From Candidatus Peribacteria bacterium (GTDB taxonomy: Bacteria > Patescibacteriota > Gracilibacteria > Peribacterales > Peribacteraceae), in contig VGKY01000004.1 in the NCBI GenBank assembly GCA_016866875.1, forward strand, positions 1 through 64,000: 64,000 nucleotides of DNA, in the 5' to 3' direction. The notes under the pieces were generated by a model. That model saw only the letters and a list, made by a program, of their open reading frames with translations, was not told the DNA's origin and ran no database searches. How positions within the stretch are numbered: the stretch's first letter is position 1; each line of letters opens with the position of its first letter. This document shows positions 7,500 through 17,644 of the stretch, in pieces. A program made the translations under genes and the position numbers.

Positions 7500-9812
7500 G
7501 TGGTTAAGCGACGCAGAAAGCTCCGGCAGCCGAGGAAGCGCAAGAGGCTAGCTCCTGCCCTCGACTTAGAGCCATCGACCCGCCGGCATATCAGCGGCGC
7601 TTTGCAGATCGCTGCAGGCATCCTTCTCGTTCTCGTACTGAAAGGCGAGGCAGGGCTCTTCGGAGCTGCTCTCAGCAAAATCCTGACATTCTTCTTCGGA
7701 GCATACGCCGGCATCTTCGCGGGCCTCCTCATTACTTCCGGGCTCCTCCATTGGCTCACCGTCGCAGAGCACTTCTCGGTGAAGCGCTCGGCGGGACTGA
7801 GTCTGTGTCTCGTAGCGTTTCTGGGAGTGGCGCACATGACGGCCCCCATGGAGGAACTTGCCGTACACAGAGATGATTTGGGCGGTGCTATCGGATTCAT
7901 GGCCAGTTTTCCCTTCGTGCTCTTCGCAACACCTGCGGTCGGATTCACCGTGCTCGGCGCTCTCTTCCTCGTCGGAATCTTCGTCGCATTTGAGCCCAAT
8001 ATTTCCGCTCTCGTGCGGCTCGTGTCCGAGCGTAAGCGCAGCACTCGCAGTGCAAAACTCAGTGCCTCGCCCCGTGCAAAAACATCCCGTGAGGTGGACG
8101 AATCCGACGACGACCAGTGGGTAGATGAGGAGGAAGGAAAAGAAGAAACGCCGGAGGATCTCGTAGAAGAGGACCGTGAACCTCCGGAGCTCAACATCGT
8201 GCGGCCGAGCTTTGTGCAAAGCGATATGAAGTCCGCAAAAGCTACGCCGAAGCCGCTCAAAGTGAAGAAAGCCGCAAAGGACACGATCGAGATGACCGAT
8301 AAGCGCTACGAGGAATGGACCTTCCCCGCATTCGACCTGCTCGATGACAAGAGGAGTGAGCTCACCGTCGACGACGAAGAACTCAAAGTTCAGGCACGAC
8401 GCATCGAGGAGAAACTCCGTGAGTTCAAGATCGACGTGACGATGCGCGATGCGCACCCAGGACCAACGGTGACGCAGTTCACCCTCGAGCCGTCGGAGGG
8501 CGTGAAGCTCAGCAGCATCGGCACGCTCAAAGACGACCTCGCGCTCGCGCTCGCAGCCGAGAGCCTGCGCATTGAGGCGCCGATTCCGGGAAAGAGCCTG
8601 GTCGGCATCGAGATGCCCAACCGGATCCGCACGACCGTGCATCTGCGGGAGATCCTCGAAAGCCCCGAGTTCACCCAGAGTGCATCCCCTCTCACCCTCC
8701 CCCTCGGCCGTGACGTCTCGGGAAAAGCCGTCGTCGCCGCGCTCGAGGACATGCCTCACCTGCTCATCGCGGGCGCGACAGGATCGGGAAAATCCGTCTG
8801 CATGAACACGTTCCTCACGGCCCTTCTCTTTCAGAATGCCCCGGATCAGCTGAAGTTCATCCTCGTCGACCCGAAGAGAGTGGAGCTCATGCCCTTCGAC
8901 GGCATTCCCCACCTGCTTACCCCCGTCATCACGGAGTCGGAAAAAGCTCTACAGGCCCTGCGCTGGGCTGTTGCTGAAATGGGCAGAAGACTCCACCGCT
9001 TCTCCGAAGTGGGGGCAAAGAATCTCGCAGAGTTCAACGAGAAGCAGACGGAAGAGGGCGCAACACTCCCCCGCATCATCATCGTCATCGACGAGCTCGC
9101 TGACCTCATGATGCGCCAGTACCGCAGGGACACGGAAACCATGATTGCCCGCATCGCTCAGATGGCACGCGCAACGGGGATGCACCTCGTCATCGCCACG
9201 CAGCGCCCGTCGGTGGATGTCATCACCGGACTCATCAAGGCCAACATCCCGACCCGCATCGCCTTCCGCGTGGTTTCGGCGGTCGACAGTCGCACGATCA
9301 TCGACTCCATCGGGGCCGATGACCTCCTGGGGAAGGGGGACATGCTCTACATGACGGCATCGACGCCGAAGCCCGTGCGCATCCAGGGGATCTTCATCTC
9401 CACGAAGGAGACGGATCGGGTCATCAACGCCGTGAAGATCGCCGGTGGGGGCAAGGTCACGGAGCACATCGGTCTCGGCGACGAAGAGGACGAAGCGGAT
9501 GACGCAGGGGAAGAGGGTGCGGATGGGGTGAATCTCTCGCCAAACGATCCTGCTGCTTTGCTCTCTCAACCCTACGCGCAGATCGATCTCGAAGCCGACG
9601 ATGACGGCGGCGACAGCATGTTCTTCGACGCGGTCGCTGTGGTACAGGAAACCGGCAAGGCCAGTGCTTCCCTGCTCCAGCGCCGCCTGAGTGTGGGGTA
9701 CGCAAGAGCAGCGAAGCTCCTCGACATCATGGAGAAGAAGGGCCTCATCGGCCCCGTGCGCGGAGCAAAAGCCCGAGAGGTTTTCCTTGACCGCACGGGC
9801 ACGCCCGCATAG
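7500..9812 (+). CDS. ftsK: DNA translocase FtsK/SpoIIIE
   Basis: N-terminal TM region, 'LLIAGATGSGKSVCMNTFL', 'IIIVIDELADLMM', C-terminal gamma-like winged helix. TATACT 6 nt before the GTG start. Confidence 0.95.
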   Translation: MVKRRRKLRQPRKRKRLAPALDLEPSTRRHISGALQIAAGILLVLVLKGEAGLFGAALSKILTFFFGAYAGIFAGLLITSGLLHWLTVAEHFSVKRSAGLSLCLVAFLGVAHMTAPMEELAVHRDDLGGAIGFMASFPFVLFATPAVGFTVLGALFLVGIFVAFEPNISALVRLVSERKRSTRSAKLSASPRAKTSREVDESDDDQWVDEEEGKEETPEDLVEEDREPPELNIVRPSFVQSDMKSAKATPKPLKVKKAAKDTIEMTDKRYEEWTFPAFDLLDDKRSELTVDDEELKVQARRIEEKLREFKIDVTMRDAHPGPTVTQFTLEPSEGVKLSSIGTLKDDLALALAAESLRIEAPIPGKSLVGIEMPNRIRTTVHLREILESPEFTQSASPLTLPLGRDVSGKAVVAALEDMPHLLIAGATGSGKSVCMNTFLTALLFQNAPDQLKFILVDPKRVELMPFDGIPHLLTPVITESEKALQALRWAVAEMGRRLHRFSEVGAKNLAEFNEKQTEEGATLPRIIIVIDELADLMMRQYRRDTETMIARIAQMARATGMHLVIATQRPSVDVITGLIKANIPTRIAFRVVSAVDSRTIIDSIGADDLLGKGDMLYMTASTPKPVRIQGIFISTKETDRVINAVKIAGGGKVTEHIGLGDEEDEADDAGEEGADGVNLSPNDPAALLSQPYAQIDLEADDDGGDSMFFDAVAVVQETGKASASLLQRRLSVGYARAAKLLDIMEKKGLIGPVRGAKAREVFLDRTGTPA

Positions 9813-9814
9813 CC

Positions 9815-10429
9815 ATGACGCTGCTGATCGGCACGAAAAATAAGGGCAAGATCATCGAGATAGCGGAAGCGCTTGCAGGACTCTCGATCCGATGCATCGG
9901 TGCGCACGAGGCGGGAATATCGGAAGATCCCGTCGAAGAAGGATCCACCTTCGCGGAAAACGCTTTGCAGAAGGCGAGATTCTATCGTGCGCGTGCGATG
10001 CTCCCCACGCTCGCCGACGACTCGGGGATCATCGTCGAGGCACTGAAGTCCGAGCTTGGGATCCACACGAGGCGATGGGGGGCGGGACCGGACGCAAGCG
10101 ATGAGGAGTGGATTACGTATTTCCTCAGTCGCATGGAAAGGGAACCCAATCGTCGCGCGCAGTTTGTCTGTGTGCTTGCCTACATCGATGCAGACGGCAT
10201 AGAACACCTCTTTGAAGGGACGTGCGACGGAGTGATCACGGAGTCCCTCGAAGCTGACTATCTCCCGGGGTTACCCATCTCCGCATGCTTCAAACCTGAT
10301 GGATATGATTGTGTTTACTCAGCGATGAAAGTTGAACAAAAAAATTGTACAAGCCACCGGGGTCGTGCAGTCAATCAGCTTGCGGAGTTTCTGCGGCATC
10401 GGAAGAAAACGCACGCGGAAGTATCCTAA
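9815..10429 (+). CDS. RdgB/HAM1-like non-canonical purine NTP pyrophosphatase
   Basis: 'LLIGTKNKGKIIEIAEAL', 'EDPVEEGSTFAENALQKARFY', 'LADDSGIIVEAL'. Confidence 0.88.
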   Translation: MTLLIGTKNKGKIIEIAEALAGLSIRCIGAHEAGISEDPVEEGSTFAENALQKARFYRARAMLPTLADDSGIIVEALKSELGIHTRRWGAGPDASDEEWITYFLSRMEREPNRRAQFVCVLAYIDADGIEHLFEGTCDGVITESLEADYLPGLPISACFKPDGYDCVYSAMKVEQKNCTSHRGRAVNQLAEFLRHRKKTHAEVS

Positions 10430-10850
10430 GTGCTGCGTACTCCACTCCCCGGTCACTCATCTGCTGGCGGATCAGGAGGTCTCCAGCCGCAAGATCGGAG
10501 AGATGATCTTCGATGTCGTAACCCATATCACAAATTTCACCCATTACCGCATTGCGTTTACGGACTTTCTCCCAGAGCTCCTCAGCAACTGCCATGCCAC
10601 ATACGCCAGCTGCGATCGCAGGCGACATCCAGTGCTTGTTACAAACCGCGGTCAAGATGGAGAACATTGCGAAGCTGTTAGCGAAAAACAATACCTGCTG
10701 CATACGGATGCGTACCTCCAACGATGCCCGTTTCACAGCTGATACCTTCTGTCCAAGATCGGCACAGAGCTTCTCGGATTGAGAATCGCCGCTATCTGCC
10801 CCGATTGCCGAAAGGATCTGTAGTCGCTTGATCTCCGGAGATTCATCCAT
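10371..10850 (-). CDS. Hypothetical protein with a probable membrane segment
   Basis: 159-aa ORF, 3'-overlapping the convergent RdgB-like gene by 59 bp. Confidence 0.5.
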   Translation of the reverse strand: MDESPEIKRLQILSAIGADSGDSQSEKLCADLGQKVSAVKRASLEVRIRMQQVLFFANSFAMFSILTAVCNKHWMSPAIAAGVCGMAVAEELWEKVRKRNAVMGEICDMGYDIEDHLSDLAAGDLLIRQQMSDRGVEYAALRILPRAFSSDAAETPQAD

Positions 10851-10883
10851 GACTGCGATCCTAAAGAATGCCGGCGGGGAGCG

Positions 10884-13847
10884 CTACGGAGAAAGTGGCG
10901 TGAAATCGAGCGCTATGATCTTGGCCCATACATGGGAAATGAGCTTCCGCAGATCCTCCTTTTCCTGCTCTGTGATGACAAAAGGCCTCTGGATAGGCTC
11001 TTCACCCCGCTCACCGATGAATTCGAGGGCAAAGCTCTGCAAAACGAGCAGTGGTTCGGCCTTTTCCAGGAGCAGTGCGTAGAACACGAGCTGGCGGAAG
11101 TAGTCCCCCTCCTCTGTCCAAGACACCCGTCTGGGCTCGGCGCCCCCACGGATTTCCGCGGGAGTCTTCGGTCGTCCGGTTTTGTAATCGATGACGATGG
11201 CGTCTCCGGATGTCGCAGAGAGCGTATCGATCCGATCGATCTTCCCCTTGAGCGGGATATCACCGCAATGCGCACGCACATCGCGCTCCACGGCATAGAC
11301 GTATGCCGTGGAGCTCTGAAGCCTCTGACCATAAAACGCGGAGAGCGCATCGCGCCCGTGGCTGAGCAAATCCGCCCTCTGCTTCTTGGTGAGCACATTG
11401 CGCTCCTCTAAGTGCCAAGCAAATGCCTCGAGAAATGCCTTCTCCGTCATGGGCATCCCCTGCATCTTCGCCTCACCCCACTTCTTTAGCGCCCAGTGCG
11501 CGGCACTGCCGTAGGCGATGGCTCGAAGGGATTGCTCGGAAAATTCCTCGGGCTGACCGAGCAGATGCACGCGAAGGAATTCCTGGGGATCGCGTAAAAA
11601 CGCGGAAAGCGAACTCGGTGACAGCGCAAAATCCTCGAGGCGTTCCCGGAGGTAGGCCTCCAGCGCTGCATCGCCAGAGATGCACGTAGGATGCAGAAGC
11701 AGAGCTGCCTGCTCGGGATTCTGTAGAGCTGTGTCTTCCTCAGACAGAGGCCCTGCCTCCGAGAAGAATGCCGAAGGGGCAACAGCGCGGGCGCGCTCGC
11801 CGACGGCGAACTCGCGGGGGCAGATCATGAGAAGCTCGCGCTTCGCGCGCGTCATCGCGACATACGCAAGACGACGTTCGTCCTGATGCTTCTCGAAACG
11901 CTTCTGCTCCGACTCCCACCCAAAGAGCAGGTCCTCCGGCACAGCCAACGAGGAGGGGCTTTTGCGCTGATCCCAGTGCCCCTCGCGAAACGCACTTAAG
12001 ATGACCGTGTGAAACTCCAGACCCTTGCTGGCGTGCGCCGTCATCAACTGCACGCCACTTGTTACAAGGTGCGGAAGCTGATACGTGAGGCGCACTTGGG
12101 CAAATGTCTCGTCGGCATAGAGGGAAAGCTCTGCGAGGAAGGCATGGAGGGAGAGATCGGGATGATCGGTGCAGCGCTGCTTCACGTACCGGAAGAACTG
12201 CTCAACAACGGCAAGATCGATGGGATCCATCGCGTGCGCGCCTTCCGTGATCCCCGAAGTACGCAGGGCAGCCTCTACGGTCTGCAGCACCGTGCGCGAA
12301 GCGACTTTCTGGGAGAGATCGAGGAGAACGTCGCGGGCAACGAGCACGGAAGAGAGATCGGCGAAGCGCGCATCTGCCGAGAGGAGATCCAACATCATCG
12401 AGCTTAAGGGGGCCTTTGCATCGCGCGCAGCCCACGACAGCCGGGCAAGATCCGCAGGATGGCAGCCGAAGCACGAGCACGCGAGGGCCTGCAGAAGGCG
12501 ATCTGCACTCGCAGGATCCACGGCATACCGGAGCATCGTGAGGATCTCTGCGACGGTGGGGTGACTGAGCAGATCCGCCTTACCCGACAAGATCACGGGA
12601 ATGGCACGGGCATGCAGAACATCGTAGAGCGGACGGAGCTCATCGTTCTTCTGCACGAGAATCGCAATCTCCTCCGGGGAAATACCTCCGGCAATGCGCT
12701 CCTCAACGAGATCCGCGATGAGCCAGGGCTCGGAGGCGTCCGAAGGTGTGCGCAGGAGCCTCGGCACCATCCCCTGCTCCTGCGTATTGGCCTTGAGATC
12801 TTTGGTGAGGCCTTCGATCTTCCCCACCAAGCGCTCTTCGTTACGGGCGATGAGTCTTCCGGCTGCATCGAGGATCGGCTGCGTGGAACGGTAATTGCTC
12901 GTGAGCACAATGACCGGAGCCTTCGGAAAGCGCTCACGGAAAGCGAGCATGTGCTCCATATTCGCACCCTGGAAACGGTAGATCGCTTGGTCATCGTCGC
13001 CGACGAGGAAGAAGTTCGGCTCATGGGGAAGATGCGCGTAGGTGGTGAGGCGTTCGATCACCTTCCACTGCGCACCGTTGAGATCCTGCGCTTCATCGAC
13101 GAGGATATACTGGTAGCACTCCTGCTGCTTTAAAAGAAGCTCCTGGTCCTCATCGAAAGCACGCAGCACCGTGAGGATCATGTCGTCGTAGTCGTAGGCT
13201 CCGAGAGCAGAAAGCTCCTCTTGGTAGCGCCTGAAAATGCCGACGAAGTCCTGAAACTTCTCCGCCTGCAAGCGGTTTTTCTTATCCGCCTTGGTTCCGG
13301 CCTTGCTCTTAACCGCCATGAGCTCTTCGTACGCCTTGGCGACATCTTCCAGATCCTGAAGCGATTTCCCTTCGCGCTTGCAGTCGCCGATTCGACCGAG
13401 AATGCCGGGAATGCGGTCGTAAGGGTTTTTCGGATTGACCAGAACGGAAGACCCACTCACCTCATCGATGATGCGCTGCAGGAGCCTCATGCGGTCCATG
13501 TCGGAAAGTGGTGTTCCTGCAGACCATTCCTCAAACACTGCGGGGTGGCGCAAGATGAGCTTGTCACAAAATCCGTGGACGGTAGACACCGTGACGCCGT
13601 ACGCATCCGCTCCGATCATGCGGCGCAGTCGCTCGCGCATGGCTACCGCTCCCGCCGTAGAAAATGTCAGGCACAGGATATTGCCAGGATTCGCCTGGGT
13701 CTTTCGGAGGATGTGCGCCGCGCGCACCGCAAGAACCTGCGTCTTGCCGGTACCGGGACCCGCGAGCACCATGATCGGCCCCTCGATGGCATCGACCGCT
13801 CGACGCTGCTCAGCATTCAGCCCTTCGTACGATGTACGGTAATCCAC
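10884..13847 (-). CDS. UvrD/Rep-family helicase with C-terminal PD-(D/E)XK nuclease-like domain
   Basis: 'LNAEQRRAVDAIEGPIMVLAGPGTGKTQVLAVR', 'YILVDEAQDLNGAQWKV', 'LVGDDDQAIYRFQGA', C-terminal 'KGKIDRIDTL...DAIVIDYKTGRPK'. GTG start at 13847 with TACCAT 7 nt upstream. Confidence 0.92.
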   Translation of the reverse strand: MDYRTSYEGLNAEQRRAVDAIEGPIMVLAGPGTGKTQVLAVRAAHILRKTQANPGNILCLTFSTAGAVAMRERLRRMIGADAYGVTVSTVHGFCDKLILRHPAVFEEWSAGTPLSDMDRMRLLQRIIDEVSGSSVLVNPKNPYDRIPGILGRIGDCKREGKSLQDLEDVAKAYEELMAVKSKAGTKADKKNRLQAEKFQDFVGIFRRYQEELSALGAYDYDDMILTVLRAFDEDQELLLKQQECYQYILVDEAQDLNGAQWKVIERLTTYAHLPHEPNFFLVGDDDQAIYRFQGANMEHMLAFRERFPKAPVIVLTSNYRSTQPILDAAGRLIARNEERLVGKIEGLTKDLKANTQEQGMVPRLLRTPSDASEPWLIADLVEERIAGGISPEEIAILVQKNDELRPLYDVLHARAIPVILSGKADLLSHPTVAEILTMLRYAVDPASADRLLQALACSCFGCHPADLARLSWAARDAKAPLSSMMLDLLSADARFADLSSVLVARDVLLDLSQKVASRTVLQTVEAALRTSGITEGAHAMDPIDLAVVEQFFRYVKQRCTDHPDLSLHAFLAELSLYADETFAQVRLTYQLPHLVTSGVQLMTAHASKGLEFHTVILSAFREGHWDQRKSPSSLAVPEDLLFGWESEQKRFEKHQDERRLAYVAMTRAKRELLMICPREFAVGERARAVAPSAFFSEAGPLSEEDTALQNPEQAALLLHPTCISGDAALEAYLRERLEDFALSPSSLSAFLRDPQEFLRVHLLGQPEEFSEQSLRAIAYGSAAHWALKKWGEAKMQGMPMTEKAFLEAFAWHLEERNVLTKKQRADLLSHGRDALSAFYGQRLQSSTAYVYAVERDVRAHCGDIPLKGKIDRIDTLSATSGDAIVIDYKTGRPKTPAEIRGGAEPRRVSWTEEGDYFRQLVFYALLLEKAEPLLVLQSFALEFIGERGEEPIQRPFVITEQEKEDLRKLISHVWAKIIALDFTPLSP

Positions 13848-13980
13848 GACTCCTATGGTAGCAGTGCTTCCCGAAATTTTTATAGAACACAAAAAGTGTT
13901 CTTCTCAAGAGGAATTTGCTTGTGGGGCGGAAGAGACTGTTATCATTACTGTACTTTAGTTCTACCTCTCCTCTTCCATT

Positions 13981-14223
13981 ATGGATTGCTCAACAGGCAC
14001 ATGCGGCACGGGCTACAGCGGACGCAAAGTCGCCCGCATCTTGATCTATATCGGAGCCATCAACTGGGGGCTTATCGGCATCGGCGACTTCGTCGACCGG
14101 GAATTAAACATCGTCCAGATGCTTCTCGGCTCTATGCCGGTCGTCGAGTCGGTGGTCTACGTCCTCGTGGGTCTTGCCGCAGCATTGGAGCTCTGCAAGC
14201 CCTGTCCCTGCAACAAGAAGTAA
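13981..14223 (+). CDS. DUF378-like small membrane protein
   Basis: 'ILIYIGAINWGLIGIGDFVDRELNIVQMLLG' with two TM segments. Confidence 0.75.
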   Translation: MDCSTGTCGTGYSGRKVARILIYIGAINWGLIGIGDFVDRELNIVQMLLGSMPVVESVVYVLVGLAAALELCKPCPCNKK

Positions 14224-14242
14224 CCTTCCTCCGCGTTTGACG

Positions 14243-14275
14243 AAAACGGCCTTCCGAAGAGCGGGGGTCGTTTTT
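14243..14275. terminator. Intrinsic terminator between convergent genes
   Basis: Stem AAAACGGCC / GGTCGTTTT (one G-U pair) followed by T-rich sequence. Confidence 0.5.
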
Positions 14276-14286
14276 CATGGTAGAGA

Positions 14287-15768
14287 TCAATACTTCGCCA
14301 ACTCGTATGCACACCGATCACACTTCCTATAGGGTCGTCCTTCACGGATGAGATCGACGAGCGTTCCCTTCCTGCACTGGGGACAGAGCGTGCCCTTGAG
14401 AAAGGAATCCGCGGCATTAAACCCGACGCGCTTGCCCGTACCCCCGTGCTCACGGATGGAGAGTGACCGGGGATGGTCGCGCATCTTCTGGAGCACCTTG
14501 GCCTCGATCTGGCGAATACGCTCGCGCGTGACGCCGAACTCCTTGCCGACCTCCTCGAGCGTGTGCCCGACGCCGTCTCTGAGACCGAAGCGCATCTCGA
14601 TGATCTTGCGCTCGCGGGGTGTGAGGAATTCAAGCATTGCGTGCACGTTTTCCTTTCTGAGCTGCCTGTTGGTTGCTTCAAACGGGTTCACAGCCTCCTC
14701 GTCCTCGATGAAGTCCCCGAGCTTGCTGTCTTCCTCAGAGCCCACCGGTGACTCGAGCGAGATGATGTCCTGGCTGATCTTCTGGATGTGGCGGACTTTC
14801 TTGATGTCCATGCCCATTTCCACGGAGAGCTCTTCCACGGTTGGCTCGCGACCGAGCTCCTGCACCAACCTGCGCTGCGTGTGCGTAAGCTTGTTGATCG
14901 TCTCGACCATGTGCACGGGAATACGGATCGTGCGGGCCTGATCGGCGATGGCACGGGTGATGGCCTGACGGATCCACCATGTTGCGTACGTGGAGAACTT
15001 AAATCCCCTCTCCGGATCGAACTTTTCCACGGCGCGGAAGAGACCGATGTTTCCTTCCTGGATGAGATCAAGAAACGAGAGTCCACGCCCGATGTACTTC
15101 TTGGCAATGGAAACAACCAAGCGGAGATTGGCTTCCGCAAGCTGCTGCTTGGCTCCGGCATCGCCCTTGCGGATGCGTCGAGCGAGCTCGACTTCCTTAC
15201 GTCCATCGATGAGTGGCACGCGACCGATCTCCGAGAGGTACATGCGTACGGAGTCGTTGCTGATCTCGAGGAGATCCACCTCGCGCTCGCGCTTCTTCTT
15301 CTGACGATCCTCGGGCGTCTCCTCCTTCTCATCCATGGCGATACCCGCGGTGGCAACCATCTGGAGCATGTCGTCGTCATCGTCATCGACTTTGCCGGCA
15401 ACGGACTCTTCGGATTCCGATTCCTCCTCTCCTTCGGGGGCTTCCTCCTCCGCTTCATCCTCTTCTGTGGAATCTGCCGCAACGATCTCCGTGAGATCCT
15501 GCATCGGCTCGTCGGCACGACCTTTCTTCTCCCAGATCAGCGCATCTTGGACGTCGATAACCTGGATGCCGAGATCCGTGAGCAACGTGTAGATCTCATC
15601 GAGGAGCTCGACGCTCTCTTCGGCGTTCGGCACCACAGACATGATCTCCTGATGGGTGACGTACCGCTGCTCACGCCCTTTCTTGATGAGATGTTTGACG
15701 GCTTCTGGAAAACGCTTGAGGTCGTCATCGGAGGGCTGTGCAATGAATTTACGCGGATGGGAGGCCAT
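14287..15768 (-). CDS. rpoD: RNA polymerase primary sigma factor RpoD
   Basis: '[74 protein letters not shown]' and region 4 '[28 protein letters not shown]'. Ends with an extra CxxC/CxxC zinc-like tail. Confidence 0.97.
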   Translation of the reverse strand: MASHPRKFIAQPSDDDLKRFPEAVKHLIKKGREQRYVTHQEIMSVVPNAEESVELLDEIYTLLTDLGIQVIDVQDALIWEKKGRADEPMQDLTEIVAADSTEEDEAEEEAPEGEEESESEESVAGKVDDDDDDMLQMVATAGIAMDEKEETPEDRQKKKREREVDLLEISNDSVRMYLSEIGRVPLIDGRKEVELARRIRKGDAGAKQQLAEANLRLVVSIAKKYIGRGLSFLDLIQEGNIGLFRAVEKFDPERGFKFSTYATWWIRQAITRAIADQARTIRIPVHMVETINKLTHTQRRLVQELGREPTVEELSVEMGMDIKKVRHIQKISQDIISLESPVGSEEDSKLGDFIEDEEAVNPFEATNRQLRKENVHAMLEFLTPRERKIIEMRFGLRDGVGHTLEEVGKEFGVTRERIRQIEAKVLQKMRDHPRSLSIREHGGTGKRVGFNAADSFLKGTLCPQCRKGTLVDLIREGRPYRKCDRCAYELAKY

Positions 15769-15885
15769 AGCGTGGAAGACGGGATGAATCCCGGTAGCGA
15801 TAGCCTACAACGCAAAAGCGGGGAACGAAAGTGAAATTCAAGGAGATCCGACCGATTGTCGGGGATACACCGGTAGCCACCCCCC

Positions 15886-17610
15886 TCAGCCTGCCATCTT
15901 GCTCAGCTTCAAGACCTGCTGGAACTGCGTCTCGAGCTGGGCCGCTTCAGCGCTGCGCCCTTGCAATTGCGCTTCGCGAAGCTTCTCGGTGATCTCGCGC
16001 TGCTTACGCGCGATCATGGCGCGGTTTGCACGCTGGCAGTTGCGCCTGATTTCGCGCAAAGCAAGCGACTCGCCCCAATCCTGGAAGCCGTGCTGTTCGC
16101 AGAAAAGCAGAAGCACAGCAAGTCGCTCTTCATACTGCGTCTCGACGGTGACCTTCCCCTCTCCAGCCTGCCGAAGCGCTAAGAAGAGCGCGGCCGCAAA
16201 GGGCTCATCGGGCTCGATGAGCTCCGAGAGGATGCCTCGAGCAGCAGGATAGAGTGCAAAGAGTCCAAGGGTGACCTCCACGGGAGAGAAGAGCGACGTG
16301 CTCATGGGTGACTCCACCGGAGAGGAAATCGGCTGCCTCCGAAGAGTCGGATTGGCTTCTGCCATCTGCAGTCTCCGCGTGAAGCTGTCTCCGAAGATCT
16401 TGCTGAACTTTTCGCGGTACGCATCGCGCTCCACCCCCTCAGGGAGAGCGACGAGGAGTTGCAGTGCACGATCCTCAGCTCTGCGGCGAGACTCCGGGGT
16501 CGTGAGCGGATCACGCTGGAGGTCCCTGTACACCATATCAAGGTAGGGAACGGCATCCTCACGGAGCATCCGGAGGAGCGCATCGGGGGCATCGCGCGCC
16601 ACTTCATCCGGATCCTTTGCAGGAAGGCGGACGACGTAGACCGCCAACCCTTCCTTTGCACACAAACCAAACGCGCGCTCCGCGGCATCCTGCCCTGCGC
16701 GGTCCGCATCAAGGCAGAGTACGACAGAGTCGGCGACCCGCTTGAGCAGTCGGGCATGCTCCTCGGTGAGTGCCGTCCCGCTCACGGCAACAGCGTTTGT
16801 TGCGCCAGCCCTGTGACATGCGACGACGTCGAAGTACCCCTCAACCATAATGACTCTGCGTTCGCTGCGGATACCCTCTCGGGCGAGGTGCAAACCAAAG
16901 AGCACCGAGGCCTTACGGTAGAGCGGCCCCTCGGAGGAATTGATGTACTTGGCGTCATCATCCCCGATGGTGCGTCCTCCAAAAGCAATGATGCGGCCTT
17001 GGGCATCGCTGATCGGAAACGTGATACGGTTGCGGAAGCGATCGTAGATCCTCTCCTCCGAGAGATCTTTCTGAATCCCGAGCCCCGCACTCACGATCTC
17101 CTTGCGGCTGTATCCCTCCTTGAGCAGATGCTGATAGAGCGCACTGAACGAATCCGGCGCGTACCCGATGCCGAAGCGCTCGAGGAGATCTGGAGGAACT
17201 GCGCGCTTGGCCAGGTACTCCTGTGCGGGGGGAGAGGAGCGCAGTGAGGAGAGGAAGAACTTCTGCGCCGCATCCATGCAGCTACGCAGGCGCTCCTTCT
17301 CGTCTTTCTCGATGACGGGTGCGTTGCCGCGCTCGGGAAGTGCGACGCCCGTCCTCTCGGCAAGATCGCGGATGGCCAGGGGAAAGTCGACATTTTCGAT
17401 CTTCTGGTAAAAGGAGAAGATATCGCCGCCGGAGTTGCAGGCGAAGCAGTAGGCAATGCCTTTGTCGGGGGAGACGAGGAAGCTCGGGTGCTTGTCGTTG
17501 TGAAACGGACAGAGCCCGATGAAGCTCCTGCCCTTGGGCTTCAGCTGAACGTATTGCGCCACGAGCTGCTCGATCGGGAGACGTGCCTTGATGTCTGCAA
17601 CAGGATCCAT
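15886..17610 (-). CDS. dnaG: DNA primase DnaG
   Basis: Zinc finger 'GLCPFHNDKHPSFLVSPDKGIAYCFACNSGGD', TOPRIM 'VIMVEGYFDVVACHRAG'. Start MDPVADIKARLP with TATACT 8 nt upstream. Confidence 0.96.
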   Translation of the reverse strand: MDPVADIKARLPIEQLVAQYVQLKPKGRSFIGLCPFHNDKHPSFLVSPDKGIAYCFACNSGGDIFSFYQKIENVDFPLAIRDLAERTGVALPERGNAPVIEKDEKERLRSCMDAAQKFFLSSLRSSPPAQEYLAKRAVPPDLLERFGIGYAPDSFSALYQHLLKEGYSRKEIVSAGLGIQKDLSEERIYDRFRNRITFPISDAQGRIIAFGGRTIGDDDAKYINSSEGPLYRKASVLFGLHLAREGIRSERRVIMVEGYFDVVACHRAGATNAVAVSGTALTEEHARLLKRVADSVVLCLDADRAGQDAAERAFGLCAKEGLAVYVVRLPAKDPDEVARDAPDALLRMLREDAVPYLDMVYRDLQRDPLTTPESRRRAEDRALQLLVALPEGVERDAYREKFSKIFGDSFTRRLQMAEANPTLRRQPISSPVESPMSTSLFSPVEVTLGLFALYPAARGILSELIEPDEPFAAALFLALRQAGEGKVTVETQYEERLAVLLLFCEQHGFQDWGESLALREIRRNCQRANRAMIARKQREITEKLREAQLQGRSAEAAQLETQFQQVLKLSKMAG

Positions 17611-17644
17611 GGAGGATGAGTATAGAGGCAGATCCATCCTGGTT

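Noticed and set aside
7566-8912. 448-aa minus-strand ORF within ftsK
   Set aside because: Antisense artefact of the ftsK reading frame.
13221-14240. 339-aa plus-strand ORF
   Set aside because: Covers the antisense of the helicase and the DUF378 gene in another frame; not a coherent protein.
14788-15834. 348-aa plus-strand ORF
   Set aside because: Antisense to rpoD.
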